Shown: piece after piece, positions 26,001 to 33,328 of the stretch
How the letters are laid out: every line of letters starts with the position of its first letter
Position numbering within the stretch: the stretch's first letter is position 1
DNA from: Planctomycetaceae bacterium
GTDB taxonomy: Bacteria > Planctomycetota > SZUA-567
Assembly (NCBI GenBank): GCA_021205245.1
Contig: JAJPXZ010000065.1
Coordinates: 1-45,615 of the forward strand
Length of the DNA stretch: 45,615 bases
Direction of reading: 5' to 3'
Translations under genes and position numbers: made by a program
The notes under the pieces: generated by a model
Database searches by the model: none
The model's input: only the letters and a program-made list of their open reading frames with translations
Told to the model about the DNA's origin: nothing

Positions 26001-28684
26001 ATAAGCAGCAGAAGTTCCACGCCCTGTCGACCCAGGCCTTCCGCATCCGTCGCGACTTCGCCGACTTTATGCGCCGCTACGGCATCCGGATGGCGCAGTC
26101 GGAACTCGCCACCGTGAAGGACGCTTACCGCGACGCGGTTCGGGACCTCCTGGTGTGGAGCGGCGTGGTGGTGGACAAGTCCGGCCGTTTCGCGCCGGAG
26201 AACGCCGACCCGGATCGGCTCACCCTGCCGGACGAATACCGGGACGGCTACGATAAGGCTGCGCCCGGCGAAGGCGTCGATGGCTTCGAACCGTCGCTTG
26301 AGGCGTTTGCACCGTCCGCCAGGACGCTCATCCCCGACTGGATTCTCAACAAGAAACTGCCGCGCTCCTTCACCGGCAACATCCTCGACCTCACCCCGGC
26401 CCATATGGACGACATCGACGCCAGCGTCAAAACGCTTATTAAATACGGCCGGGAAGAACTGACCGCGCTGCGTGATGCCGACAACCGCCGCGTCGCCGAT
26501 CTCCGGGACAAGCTAATGGCCGTCATGGAGACCCTGCCCGACAAGCGGCAGCTTGACACGGACAAGCGCTGGGACAGGCTCCAGTCGTCGTTCGAAGGCT
26601 ATCTCTTCGGCAACATGTCTATCGACACCCTAGCGGCCGAAATCGACGGCTTCTCCATGCACCAGGGCAAGGGCTTGGGTCTGATGCAGCGGCTGGTCGA
26701 CGCGATTCGGACCGGCGAAGTGAAGCAGATGCGGCTTTTGGATCAATTCCGGATTGCCACGGAGCAGGACATCCAGACGCTCGACAACTTCGTTGCCCGT
26801 CTCGAACGGGATCTGGGGAAATTTTTCAACCAGGAGGGTGTCCCGTCGCCGGCGGAACTCACCGACGGGGTCAGCCCCGCCACCGAATGGACGCCGGACC
26901 GCGTGCTCGCCATGATGTTCAACGCCGGCAACCGGGGCAACTACCACGCCCTGAAGGAAGGGTTCGGCTTTACCGATGCGCAACTGGACAAGATGTTCTC
27001 GCTCGCCACCGAAAAAGAATGGCTGGCGGTGCAGCACATTGCGCAGGAGATGGGCGGGCTGTTCGACCTTTTGGACGACGTCCATTACCGCATGACCAAC
27101 CGTCACCTCGAACGGGTACGGCCGGAGCCGTTCGGGGTGATGACGGCGGACGGCAAGCTGCTGAACCTGGACGGCTGGTATTACCCTCTCGTCTTCGACC
27201 CGCGCTTGAGCGACCGGGCTGCCCGGAACAACGAGGCGGCGGAGTACCGCGCCGTCATGGGAGCCATTTTCAACCCGCAAAAGCTGCGGGACGGATTCAC
27301 CCACAAGCGCGTGGTGGACGAGGACGGCAATCCGGTCGTCACCTACCCGCCGCTCCTGAACACCCGCGTCATCATCGACCACATGACCACCGCCACCCGC
27401 TGGGCCACCCTGGCGGAACCGCTGATGGATTTTCGCCGCATCACCATGGACCCGGACTTCCGCAAACTCTTCCTCAAAAAGCTGGGCGCGGAACGCTACC
27501 GCGACCTCCGCATGTGGACGAACCGCATGGCGCGGCCGGACAAGGGATCGAACGAATCGTGGAACCGACTGATGTCCACCTTCCGGAACGCCTCGACTGT
27601 CGCGTCCCTCGGCGTTAACATCCGCTCCGCCATCCGTCAGCTTTCCTCCGCAGGCCTCGCCGCCGACGAGATGTCGAAGGCGAGCGGCAATACGGCGAAC
27701 GGCTGGTGGTTTCTGTGGCGTGGGATGCGGAAAATGGGGATGCGAGGTTCCTTGTCCCGTCTGTTGTCGCCGCTCGGTTTCACCAGCGCCGCGACGGAAG
27801 AGATGTTCCGCCTGTCGCCCGAGGCGAAACACCGCGCCGAAAACGTCAGCAAGGAGATCCGCGAAGCCCTGGACCGGTGGCGGCCGAACCAGACACGCTT
27901 GGGCCGGCAGTGGAGCAGGGTCAAGGATCACCTTTTCCACTTTACCATCGCCACCGACCATATCGTCAGCGGCGCGGCCTTCTGGGGTTCGATTGAACAA
28001 TTCACCAGCGGCAACGCCGGCGTCGACGTCTCCGGGATGTCACGTAAAGAAATGATGGGCAAGGCGGTCCAGTACGCAAACCGCGTCGTCCGCACCCAGC
28101 AGTCACCGTACGGGGCCGATTACACCCGGCTTCAGTCGGACAAGGGGCCGATCAGCCTGTTCACGCAGTTCATGGGCGGTCTGACTCCGTACCTGAACAG
28201 CAGCTATGTCAATATCCAATTGGCCCGCCGCCTGGGATGGAAAGGGGCGAAGCCCCTCGCCACCCATCTTGTTAATGCTTACATCCTGCCGTCCGTCGTC
28301 CTAACCATGCTGACCCGCGAGGCATGGAAGATGCTGACCGGGGACGACGACGACGAGGACGGCGACCTTGCGTGGGATGTGGCGGAGGAGATCTCCGGGC
28401 AGGTGTTTGGCGCGCTGCCGGGGGTGCGGGACATGACCCGCTTCGGATTGCGAGGGATTCGGAAGGGGATGCTGGACGAGCGCGATTTGATGCCGCCCAG
28501 CCTCCAGTATCCCGCCCGCATCAGTAAACGCCTTTTCTCCGCCGGCGGAGAGCTGCTGGACGGCGACGCCTATGCCGCCGGCAAGGACGTCGGCATGGCG
28601 GCGGCGGAAATCCTCGGCGTGGCCGCGCCAATCCGTCAGACAAAACCGGTCGTCCAATCGTGGGGTTTCCTTGAAGGAGAATAG
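20093..28684 (+). CDS. Giant polyvalent internal/ejected protein (ParB-like, nuclease-like, zincin-like, LPD38-like)
   Basis: 2863 residues, ATG 20093. In order: residues 1-770 helical ejection-protein-like with hydrophobic stretches near 350-378 and 500; a Pro/Gly/Ala linker 770-845; a DdrB-type ParB-like domain 846-1130 with VVSGHHRLDLLRRKG near 917; a nuclease-like domain 1185-1365 with LRHADNHHG (His1249, His1253, His1254) and FYVVEEVRKKGKRLAFKSAW, the build of Barnase-EndoU-ColicinE5/RelE-like (PBECR) phage domains; a polar linker 1365-1465; a zincin-like domain with HELAH (His1498, His1502) and likely third ligand Glu1542 in EQVSRWFEEYL; long helical regions; and an LPD38-like end about 2250-2863. 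Such proteins enter the host with phage DNA and counter its defences. The nuclease segment has much lower GC than the rest. Confidence 0.85.
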   Translation: MSALDEATAAANREARYDTEKYTLGDSGVDVTPPAATPLSSPHDDNASPFFSRTDELWAMGHGVAPKRTRVEGPEEEGLPDDIRDLGYSRRQLDYAIRQEPDPAKQIEMYAAMHDFRRMAEVASTSTALSEEKIEQLAVTLNMPPELAEMMAKEYPDELERQKWFAQVVSVAGTDSPFIARYKGDPNYAALRRGKEMVVADIQAAVTNAYSSKWDIILGWLGNSTRSVATKTFVGIPAGLSQEARDLRERPWKPQAEMAIPDGMEQSDPAGYIAALGLNQQIRDKNAMMEELLNDPDTQSQSAAISGFLADVDNWLQENYNDASAANYSGELRTGSWWMDNLVRVPVEGLPSLVASGLETLALGPAAPLVHFGLLAKTDSYREMQEAGVDPVTASWLSTARGLFEGYTEKLSMENMFSGPGFRDLFRSLTGSSISPRAVAARILGHGVKSGIGEAVEEGLQGVGEAITTPLGQAISLGDPYANVFSALLDAREDIGWSMYGGLTLGFLGGGFFGNTRRELADMRAYNSFQKALGPLTSAGDAAVANGLTVTEARHDIRYMAHAEVAKGNGGMGTTVYADPGDVETYLQGKPREEAEKTLAAIGVTPEAFRQAKSDHTDIEVPLENVAVQEGGADPHLTRLFRPTPNMATAAAIAQKTKEAASVFDLARTLRKTIDADTDGKTVPAAIQTMRQDLRTNLNYRAEEADFAASLAWAWGKTQADKRGVDVEDFLAGINIRAAMDSWIKQHPEWLAGVRARTDADAAETETSYDPEHDAPAAIDPAMGEREMVVPEQPGDGGAGISGPEPGRAAPAVAPGGGEAGGHDVGTPSAAPQPALFAPPPRPIRPGEYADKLTGLPFTMETTTTAGVRTDPGAFQFKREADPETGVKRGEEIPGDVNPAALGTMVLYEDVDGDRFVVSGHHRLDLLRRKGEEAEVRAVVLKETDGWTTSQARVYGAALNIQEGGGDVDDYAAFFREAKIDRDQAENEGLFRRENARTGYAIGALGSDNVFYGFLNEELSAKRAAAIATAAPGDHAVQDMMIDRNIPTAELETFAGYVQKMRNSGALNLDGVQLSLFSTADDSAMLAAMERESKAAAKEAGLLDKKASSLESLLRAEKTLTVEELRKHGARAGDREGLRQETVALRAEADRWRHFFHHPDILAQVQERAGTAVEPETFAQTTHNADEQDTFAAIDSYGSFFDEAMLNRKTNQPYRDMVRISQRAAAMIQERLGITVSGSHGVEGSALRHADNHHGVGKEKWKGQGEIDKESFSLVPLVVNAPDNVYDGGIVIYTEGNTGIEKKMQRIIFEKKIGDTFYVVEEVRKKGKRLAFKSAWKKIGKESTPWPTSATPLTIKSQVPDAFDSLPHNSISPAINDPAGKSVNGNDKLSSRTQSARSIYSISQQSADVKKAELYGHTEKDDPVSSVRKTNPPRKEPESSIEDTVQRKDNPVNPDESHGQDFLGEKRGEVQLYRADAQHRQAAVIRVMKGGDMSTVLHELAHIFLADMRDYVNSGTADIDTVRDYGILLRAAGDMTVTDNVEQVSRWFEEYLREGRAPSVELVKPFGLFSKWLNRVYPNVRDYVGAEMDPETRGVFDRWLASEREIAEAEHYYGGLRSASFLNLIDDDEKRRELEEQLARNRQRVLNRHAGEMAKAWTSANADRAALAEEAKREVAAAPVYRAIAAAKAGGLDRAAAERAVGRPTVLKILDTHGDIFTRRGAPIDLEKELRKAGYSEADPVGLFLTELSGAVPVEEAVRKEGSHGRRKRYYIALEAIAKAGGVDMDSLPAIDFDTLAGLEKHPRLFGPDARDNLDRIAVNSGFDTPSAMLDAMAKAPAAEAATMQLTERKVRAKAKEARAWAEESLTEVVDHTPPAVQSSLHNPDEDALADSIELQRRALQQALDSRERRRGAYVERRTMEDGAKQTLYSLPLREAMDYNNHAKAERYWSEKAAEAMAHGDKAAALAALDKQQKFHALSTQAFRIRRDFADFMRRYGIRMAQSELATVKDAYRDAVRDLLVWSGVVVDKSGRFAPENADPDRLTLPDEYRDGYDKAAPGEGVDGFEPSLEAFAPSARTLIPDWILNKKLPRSFTGNILDLTPAHMDDIDASVKTLIKYGREELTALRDADNRRVADLRDKLMAVMETLPDKRQLDTDKRWDRLQSSFEGYLFGNMSIDTLAAEIDGFSMHQGKGLGLMQRLVDAIRTGEVKQMRLLDQFRIATEQDIQTLDNFVARLERDLGKFFNQEGVPSPAELTDGVSPATEWTPDRVLAMMFNAGNRGNYHALKEGFGFTDAQLDKMFSLATEKEWLAVQHIAQEMGGLFDLLDDVHYRMTNRHLERVRPEPFGVMTADGKLLNLDGWYYPLVFDPRLSDRAARNNEAAEYRAVMGAIFNPQKLRDGFTHKRVVDEDGNPVVTYPPLLNTRVIIDHMTTATRWATLAEPLMDFRRITMDPDFRKLFLKKLGAERYRDLRMWTNRMARPDKGSNESWNRLMSTFRNASTVASLGVNIRSAIRQLSSAGLAADEMSKASGNTANGWWFLWRGMRKMGMRGSLSRLLSPLGFTSAATEEMFRLSPEAKHRAENVSKEIREALDRWRPNQTRLGRQWSRVKDHLFHFTIATDHIVSGAAFWGSIEQFTSGNAGVDVSGMSRKEMMGKAVQYANRVVRTQQSPYGADYTRLQSDKGPISLFTQFMGGLTPYLNSSYVNIQLARRLGWKGAKPLATHLVNAYILPSVVLTMLTREAWKMLTGDDDDEDGDLAWDVAEEISGQVFGALPGVRDMTRFGLRGIRKGMLDERDLMPPSLQYPARISKRLFSAGGELLDGDAYAAGKDVGMAAAEILGVAAPIRQTKPVVQSWGFLEGE
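23640..24480 (+). other. Low-GC nuclease cassette inside the polyvalent gene
   Basis: GC falls abruptly from about 70% (for example 23461-23520) to 33-40% (24 of 60 bases at 24061-24120; 20 of 60 at 24241-24300) and returns near 24480. The segment encodes the PBECR-like nuclease domain and the polar linker after it, in frame with both sides. This is the expected trace of a swapped toxin/effector module. Confidence 0.75.
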
Positions 28685-30943
28685 ATGATCACCACCAGCA
28701 CTATCGAACGGCGCTTTACCGGTAACGGCGTCGCCGTCACGTTTCCCGTCGATATCGAAGGTATCCCGGACGCGCCCGTCGGAGCGGCGCACCTGGCGGT
28801 TTCGGTGCTGGACGGCTCTGGCGGGGAGAGGGCGCTAGTGTATGGCGCCGATTTTTCCTATGCCGCGACCGTCGTCAACGGATTTTCCAAATCCGTCGTC
28901 GTGACGGTGACCGCGCCGGTGCCGGCGGGCGCGACGTTGGTCGTGCGGCGGACGACGCCCATCGTCAGCATTTCCAGTTATCCCGACGACAAGACGCCGT
29001 CCCGGCAGGTGGAGCGGGATTTCGACAATACGATAAAAATCATACAGGAGGTCGATGCGAAAATCGAGGGCGTCGCTGCCGAAATTCCGCCAATCCTCGA
29101 GGACATGTCCTCCCTCCACGCTGCCGATGCGGCGCTGGCGCGGGACATCGCCGCCGAGGCGTCGACGCGGGCGGGGGCGGACGCCGCCGAAAGCCAGGCC
29201 CGGTCCGACGCGGACGCTGCTGAAGCAGCCACCCGGGCACAGGCGGACGCCGCATTATCCATGGCGATAGACGGCAAGGCCGAAAAGACGTATGTCGACG
29301 CGGAACTGCGGACCAAGGCCGATATAACCGAGGTTCGGCGGCTCGACGAGGTTGTCGATACGAAAGCGCCGAAAACGCTGGCCTCGGAAAACAACCCCGG
29401 GCTGATGGCTCCCGAAGACAAGGCGAAACTTGACAGCGTCGGCATTGCGACAGCCACGCACGTCGGTCTGGTCAAGCCTGACAACATCACCACCATGATA
29501 GATCCCGACGGGACGCTTCACGCCGCCGGCGCCGGCGGCGGCACAGTCGACCACCGGGCCATGGCCCACCGCGACGCGCCCGATCAGCATCCCGACACCG
29601 CCGTCACTCGGGGCGAAGGCCCGGGGACGGTCGGCGAAGCCATTACCGCACTCGAGAACGGCGCGGCGGCGACGGTAGCGGAAATCGCGGCACAGGCGTC
29701 CGCCACGGCCGACGCCTTGGCGAAGAAAGCCCCGCTGGCCAACCCGCAGTTTACCGGCACCGTCGGCGTCAACGGCCGAACAGTTGGCTCCATGGCTTTT
29801 GTCGCTGACGCTCCACCGGACGGGAAGGAGTACGTCCGTAAAAACAATGCCTGGGCGCAAGGCGGCTCTCCCTTCCCGCTCATGGTCGGTCAGGTGACGC
29901 CGTACTTTGGCGCGGTCGGCAACAAGTCGGCGTTTGAACCGAACTTTCTTTATGCCGACGGGCGGGCTGTTTCGCGGACGCAGTATCCGGAATTGTTCGC
30001 CGCGTACGGGGTGATCTACGGAGCGGGGAATGGATCGTCCACTTTTAACCTTCCTGACCTTCGCGGGGTGTTTGTGCGTGGTATGGATGAGGGTCGGGGG
30101 TTGGATTCCAGTCGGAGTCTGGGTTTTTACCAGGGCGACGCCATTAGGAATATAACAGGCACATGGTCAAGTGGAGCCACCGGGCAACACGGACCTCTAT
30201 ATTTGACCCAGCACGTTGTAACCGGTGCATTCAAAAGAGGCGCGAGTGTAGCAGGGTATGATACGAGTCATGGTAACGGAGCGTCGTTTCAACTGGATTT
30301 TGATGCCTCCCAGGTTGTTCCAACCGCTCACGAAAATCGCCCTGTGAACATGGCCTGTCATTGGTTTATCGTGGCACAATCACCGACAGTTGCAAGTTCT
30401 TCTGATTTCACTGCGGCAATCAATGCGGTCAATGCTTCAATGGGTACCATTCGCAACGAGGTAGTCCAAAACGTGGACAGCCGGTTAGGTCAGATATTAC
30501 ACGTCCAGGAGCGTCAACCGAATAACGTCAACGGAGGGACTTTTACGGCAGGGGCGTGGCGAACCAGAAACTTGAATACGCTTATTTCAAACACCATCGC
30601 AGGCGCATCATTCGACCCCAATTCAAGTCAGATTATTTTACCGGCAGGTACGTACTGGCTCTATGGCGCTGGCTGTGGATACACGGTCGACCGGCACAAA
30701 GTCACAATACACGATGTGATCGCTTCAAAAGAACTTCTACTCGGTACGAGCGAGGTATCGGGGACCACTGTTGCATCCACGGCCTTTTCTACGGCCAAGG
30801 GCTACGTAGTTCTACCGTCTCAGACCAGAATTGAACTGCGTCATTACTGTCAAGTATCAAGAGCAACAACCGGGTTTGGACTTGCAAACAATTTCGGCAC
30901 ACAAGAAATCTACGCAGAAGTCATAATCAGGAGGATTAAATAG
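28685..30943 (+). CDS. Tail fibre / receptor-binding protein
   Basis: 752 residues, ATG 28685 right after the polyvalent stop (GAAGGAG upstream). Residues 1-110 resemble the T7 gp17 virion-binding N terminus (ERRFTGNGVAVTFPVDIEG; PDDKTPSRQVERDFDNTI). Residues 115-235 form an Ala-rich coiled coil. A tail-collar domain follows at about 400-570 (FNLPDLRGVFVRGMDEGRG; HENRPVNMACHWFIVAQS). The last 150 residues form a jelly-roll-like tip (GGTFTAGAWRTRNLNT; LPAGTYWLYGAG; VTIHDV) found at the ends of several fibres. GC drops from about 30110 onward, so the tip and collar were probably exchanged. It recognises the host surface. Confidence 0.88.
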   Translation: MITTSTIERRFTGNGVAVTFPVDIEGIPDAPVGAAHLAVSVLDGSGGERALVYGADFSYAATVVNGFSKSVVVTVTAPVPAGATLVVRRTTPIVSISSYPDDKTPSRQVERDFDNTIKIIQEVDAKIEGVAAEIPPILEDMSSLHAADAALARDIAAEASTRAGADAAESQARSDADAAEAATRAQADAALSMAIDGKAEKTYVDAELRTKADITEVRRLDEVVDTKAPKTLASENNPGLMAPEDKAKLDSVGIATATHVGLVKPDNITTMIDPDGTLHAAGAGGGTVDHRAMAHRDAPDQHPDTAVTRGEGPGTVGEAITALENGAAATVAEIAAQASATADALAKKAPLANPQFTGTVGVNGRTVGSMAFVADAPPDGKEYVRKNNAWAQGGSPFPLMVGQVTPYFGAVGNKSAFEPNFLYADGRAVSRTQYPELFAAYGVIYGAGNGSSTFNLPDLRGVFVRGMDEGRGLDSSRSLGFYQGDAIRNITGTWSSGATGQHGPLYLTQHVVTGAFKRGASVAGYDTSHGNGASFQLDFDASQVVPTAHENRPVNMACHWFIVAQSPTVASSSDFTAAINAVNASMGTIRNEVVQNVDSRLGQILHVQERQPNNVNGGTFTAGAWRTRNLNTLISNTIAGASFDPNSSQIILPAGTYWLYGAGCGYTVDRHKVTIHDVIASKELLLGTSEVSGTTVASTAFSTAKGYVVLPSQTRIELRHYCQVSRATTGFGLANNFGTQEIYAEVIIRRIK

Positions 30944-31500
30944 TGGACACCGCCCTGGCAGTGGAAGCAATAGTACCTGCCGCCATTTATTCTGGAAAAA
31001 CAACGGAGAATACGGAAGAAGAATGGGGGCGCGTCGTCTGGACAGACCCGCGCCGGGAAAGGCCCACATGGGCGGAACTCGAAGCAGCTTGGATAGACGT
31101 GTGCACGCCTACCCTAGCTGACGTAAAGGCAGCACGAATTGACTCAACCGATGCCCGCACGGTGGAACTCATCCTCGCCGGATTCGATTACCAAGTCAGC
31201 GACGTTTTCTATCACTTCGGGTATTCCCTTGAGGACCAGGGCAACTTTACGAAGGCGGCGTTGAGCGCGGCGTTGGCCATGATCCAGGGTAACGTCGACT
31301 ACCGGCAATCCTGGCGCGGCTGGACCGGCGGCGTGCCGCACACCCTTTCCTTCACCGCGACCGAGTTTGTCGCCCTGGCGACGTACGCAGGAAAAACCCA
31401 CCAGGAGAACTGCCTCGCGTCAGGTTGGGCCATCACCGAACGCATCCGTAACGCCGCCACCGTCGAGGAAGTGGAATCCATTGTCGACGACCGCCAATGA
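30943..31500 (+). CDS. Tail fibre assembly / DUF4376-like protein
   Basis: 185 residues, GTG 30943 overlapping the fibre stop TAG, with AGGAGGAT at 30929-30936. After a TRP-containing N-terminal region (EEWGRVVWTDPRRERPTWAEL) the protein shows a DUF4376-like C terminus: LADVKAARIDSTDARTVELI, SAALAMIQGNVDYRQSWRG, FTATEFVALATYAGKT and RIRNAATVEEVESIVDD. Proteins of this type follow fibre genes and act as fibre chaperones or attach to the fibre. Overlaps the next gene by about 20 bases. Confidence 0.7.
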   Translation: MDTALAVEAIVPAAIYSGKTTENTEEEWGRVVWTDPRRERPTWAELEAAWIDVCTPTLADVKAARIDSTDARTVELILAGFDYQVSDVFYHFGYSLEDQGNFTKAALSAALAMIQGNVDYRQSWRGWTGGVPHTLSFTATEFVALATYAGKTHQENCLASGWAITERIRNAATVEEVESIVDDRQ

Positions 31501-32365
31501 CCTCTATTGGTGGCAACGCTGCGTTCCCCGCTACGGCAACTGGGGCGGCGTCGGCTGGAGCGCCGGCCGCTGGAACAACGACCCGTCCATGACCGATTGG
31601 TCCGTCGCCGGCGTCGACGCCATGGACGACCTGTTCAAAGCGCACGACCGCGCCTACCAAAGCGGAGGCGACCGCGACCGGGCGGACCGCATACTGGTCG
31701 CGGCGCTACGCACTGTCGAGGTCACGGGTTGGTACGGCCGTGTGTACCGTCCCGGCGCCATCGGCCTATTCACTATCATGCCCCATGTACGGGCATTTCT
31801 AGAAGGAGGATTTATGCGTGCTATTTTGTGGTGCTGCATCATTATCTGTGCGGCCGGGTGCGCCTTCGCCGCTGTCCCGGCCATCACCTCGGCCGAGTTT
31901 TCCAGCCAGGCCGCGTCCCCGGAGGCGCATTGGATCTGGTCGGTCCTGGGAAGCGACGCGGTTTTCAACGCCTGGCTGTGGCTTGTCTCGACTGCCGTCG
32001 CGGCGGTGACGGCGTGGCGCGGCTGGCAGAACACGCGAAAAGAACAGGCGCTTCTTTGTCTGCGCCAGGGAATCAAGGTGGTCGGCGATACCTGGGTGCG
32101 GTCGGTCAAACAGTCGCGGGAGGACGGCAAATTGACCGAGGACGAACGGGAGCGGGCCAACCGGGAAGCAATGGAGGCGGCTATCCTCTTTGCCCGGGAA
32201 GAGGGCTTCGACCTTCTCAAAACGCTCGCCAAGGAGACTTTGCCCGCGCTGGTCGATTCTCTACTCCGGCGGATCAAGGGGGAGGGGGCGGCAAGCAAAA
32301 CCCCTTTGCCCGAATCCCAGCCGCCCTTGCCAGATTTGGCGCCGTCTCTTGGCTCCGCGTCCTGA
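31481..32365 (+). CDS. Phospholipase A2-like domain fused in frame to a membrane protein
   Basis: 294 residues if started at TTG 31481 (GAGGAA upstream); no ATG is available before the conserved part. Residues 18-29 YGNWGGVGWSAG and 49-59 DDLFKAHDRAY resemble the Ca-binding loop and the catalytic His-Asp of phospholipase A2-like folds (His55, Asp56). The frame continues without a stop into a second unit from Met112: signal-like or TM segment ILWCCIIICAAGCAFAA, a second TM AWLWLVSTAVAAVTAW, then a charged helical tail and Pro-rich end. A perfect ribosome site precedes Met112, so two products are possible. Likely lysis- or entry-related; the enzyme call is from motif shape only. Confidence 0.55.
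   Translation: MSTTANDLYWWQRCVPRYGNWGGVGWSAGRWNNDPSMTDWSVAGVDAMDDLFKAHDRAYQSGGDRDRADRILVAALRTVEVTGWYGRVYRPGAIGLFTIMPHVRAFLEGGFMRAILWCCIIICAAGCAFAAVPAITSAEFSSQAASPEAHWIWSVLGSDAVFNAWLWLVSTAVAAVTAWRGWQNTRKEQALLCLRQGIKVVGDTWVRSVKQSREDGKLTEDERERANREAMEAAILFAREEGFDLLKTLAKETLPALVDSLLRRIKGEGAASKTPLPESQPPLPDLAPSLGSAS
31814..32365 (+). CDS. Internal-start membrane protein (separate product of the same frame)
   Basis: ATG 31814 is preceded by AAGGAGGA at 31803-31810, far stronger than the TTG site of the long form. From here the product is 183 residues with a Cys-rich signal/lipobox-like start (IICAAGCAFA), one clear transmembrane helix near residues 56-73, and a cytoplasmic or periplasmic helical part REDGKLTEDERERANREAME. 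It may be the real functional gene, with the phospholipase-like part an N-terminal extension formed by loss of a stop. A spanin or holin-associated role is possible but unproven. Confidence 0.55.
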   Translation: MRAILWCCIIICAAGCAFAAVPAITSAEFSSQAASPEAHWIWSVLGSDAVFNAWLWLVSTAVAAVTAWRGWQNTRKEQALLCLRQGIKVVGDTWVRSVKQSREDGKLTEDERERANREAMEAAILFAREEGFDLLKTLAKETLPALVDSLLRRIKGEGAASKTPLPESQPPLPDLAPSLGSAS

Positions 32366-32379
32366 CCGGCGAGGCCGGC

Positions 32380-32550
32380 GTGGACCGGCGCGGGATGTGG
32401 GTCAGAGACGCCGACACCGGTACTCACGCGCGGCTGGGAGAGGTCGGCTTCCCCCTGGCGTCAACGTTGGCGGAGCAGGGCAACCTGCCGGCGGCACGGG
32501 AGGCGCTTGCGAAACCGTACTTCGGTTTATGGTTTTCGAAGACATTTTAA
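32380..32550 (+). CDS. Small phage protein, unknown
   Basis: 56 residues from GTG 32380 with GGCGAGG upstream. It reads RRGMWVRDADTGTHARLGEV then PLASTLAEQGNLPAAREAL and ends PYFGLWFSKTF. The same frame is open and plausible further left (PFARIPAALARFGAVSW) in overlap with the preceding gene, but no start codon is available there, so a longer ancestral form or a -1/+1 shift from the preceding gene is possible. Function unknown. Confidence 0.4.
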   Translation: MDRRGMWVRDADTGTHARLGEVGFPLASTLAEQGNLPAAREALAKPYFGLWFSKTF

Positions 32551-32564
32551 CGGAGGGTTGAACG

Positions 32565-32891
32565 ATGAGTAGAATTCAGCACGACCTTGTCGCGGAACGC
32601 ACCGCGACCACCATCCGGAACATCAAATCCGGCAACAACGAATGCGGCACGCTGTTTTGCGGCACCGGCAACGAGCTGAACGAGCAGTTCCTCGCCGCCG
32701 CCGTCCGGCCCGCGCTCCAGGTGTACGAGGATGAGGCGGACCAGTTCCGCGCCGACCGCGTGCGGTTGTCGCAGGAGTCGGAGGAGCGTCGCCAGGCCTT
32801 GGAGTTCATTTATTCCAACGCTGTCGGCCAGTTGCCGAAGGTGGTAGCGGACCGACTGTGTCAGGTGCTCGGGTACTGTCTCGCCCGCTAG
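32565..32891 (+). CDS. Phage hypothetical protein
   Basis: 108 residues, ATG 32565 with ACGGAGGG upstream. It is mixed alpha with CGTLFCGTGNELNEQFLAAA in the first half and a charged helix QVYEDEADQFRADRVRLSQE in the second. There is no membrane segment and no recognised motif. Its place before the holin candidate suggests a late accessory role. Confidence 0.5.
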   Translation: MSRIQHDLVAERTATTIRNIKSGNNECGTLFCGTGNELNEQFLAAAVRPALQVYEDEADQFRADRVRLSQESEERRQALEFIYSNAVGQLPKVVADRLCQVLGYCLAR

Positions 32892-32966
32892 TTCGCTTCC
32901 TTCTCCCGCACCTCGTGGGCGGCGGCGCTGCGCTCGCGGGGTGTTTTATTCCTGCAAAGGACCCTC

Positions 32967-33269
32967 ATGGACAAATGCGACTCCCACGACGAATCATTTC
33001 GCCGCCTCTACGCCAAGATCGAAGGTATGGACGACAAACTCGAGCGAATTTCCTGCGCCTTGACGAACCGCCTCCACGACGGCGACGTCCGGTTTGTGCA
33101 AATCGAGATGCGACTGGACCAAACCGACAAGGCCGTGACCGACCTCATTTCCGGGCGGACAGACCTCAAACAACGTATCGTAACCATCGCCTTCGACCTG
33201 ATCCGGTTCGCCACGGTGGGGGTTCTCGGCGCCGCATGCTGGGCATTTATGAATGGGTACAAGGGGTAA
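32967..33269 (+). CDS. XhlA-like holin/lysis membrane protein
   Basis: 100 residues, ATG 32967 with CAAAGGACC upstream. Residues 5-70 are an amphipathic helix or coiled coil (SFRRLYAKIEGMDDKLERIS; QIEMRLDQTDKAVTDLIS) and residues 73-96 a single C-terminal membrane helix DLIRFATVGVLGAACWAFMN. This topology is that of XhlA-type haemolysin/holin-associated proteins. It is the last gene before the half tRNA and the best lysis candidate in the window; a true holin function is inference. Confidence 0.55.
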   Translation: MDKCDSHDESFRRLYAKIEGMDDKLERISCALTNRLHDGDVRFVQIEMRLDQTDKAVTDLISGRTDLKQRIVTIAFDLIRFATVGVLGAACWAFMNGYKG

Positions 33270-33328
33270 TTTTAGCAGGTAATTAGACTTTTAAAGCATA
33301 ATAAGTTGATATAAAACGGGATAATTGT

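Noticed and set aside
28685-30943. Diversity-generating retroelement, because the virion genes resemble Bordetella phage BPP-1
   Set aside because: No reverse transcriptase gene and no template/variable repeat pair seen in the window; the fibre tip is a jelly-roll-like type, not the Mtd C-type lectin fold.
32858-33286. Possible spanin-like gene overlapping the XhlA-like gene
   Set aside because: A short hydrophobic run is followed by Arg/Pro-rich nonsense antisense to codon bias; the other frame has clear start signals.
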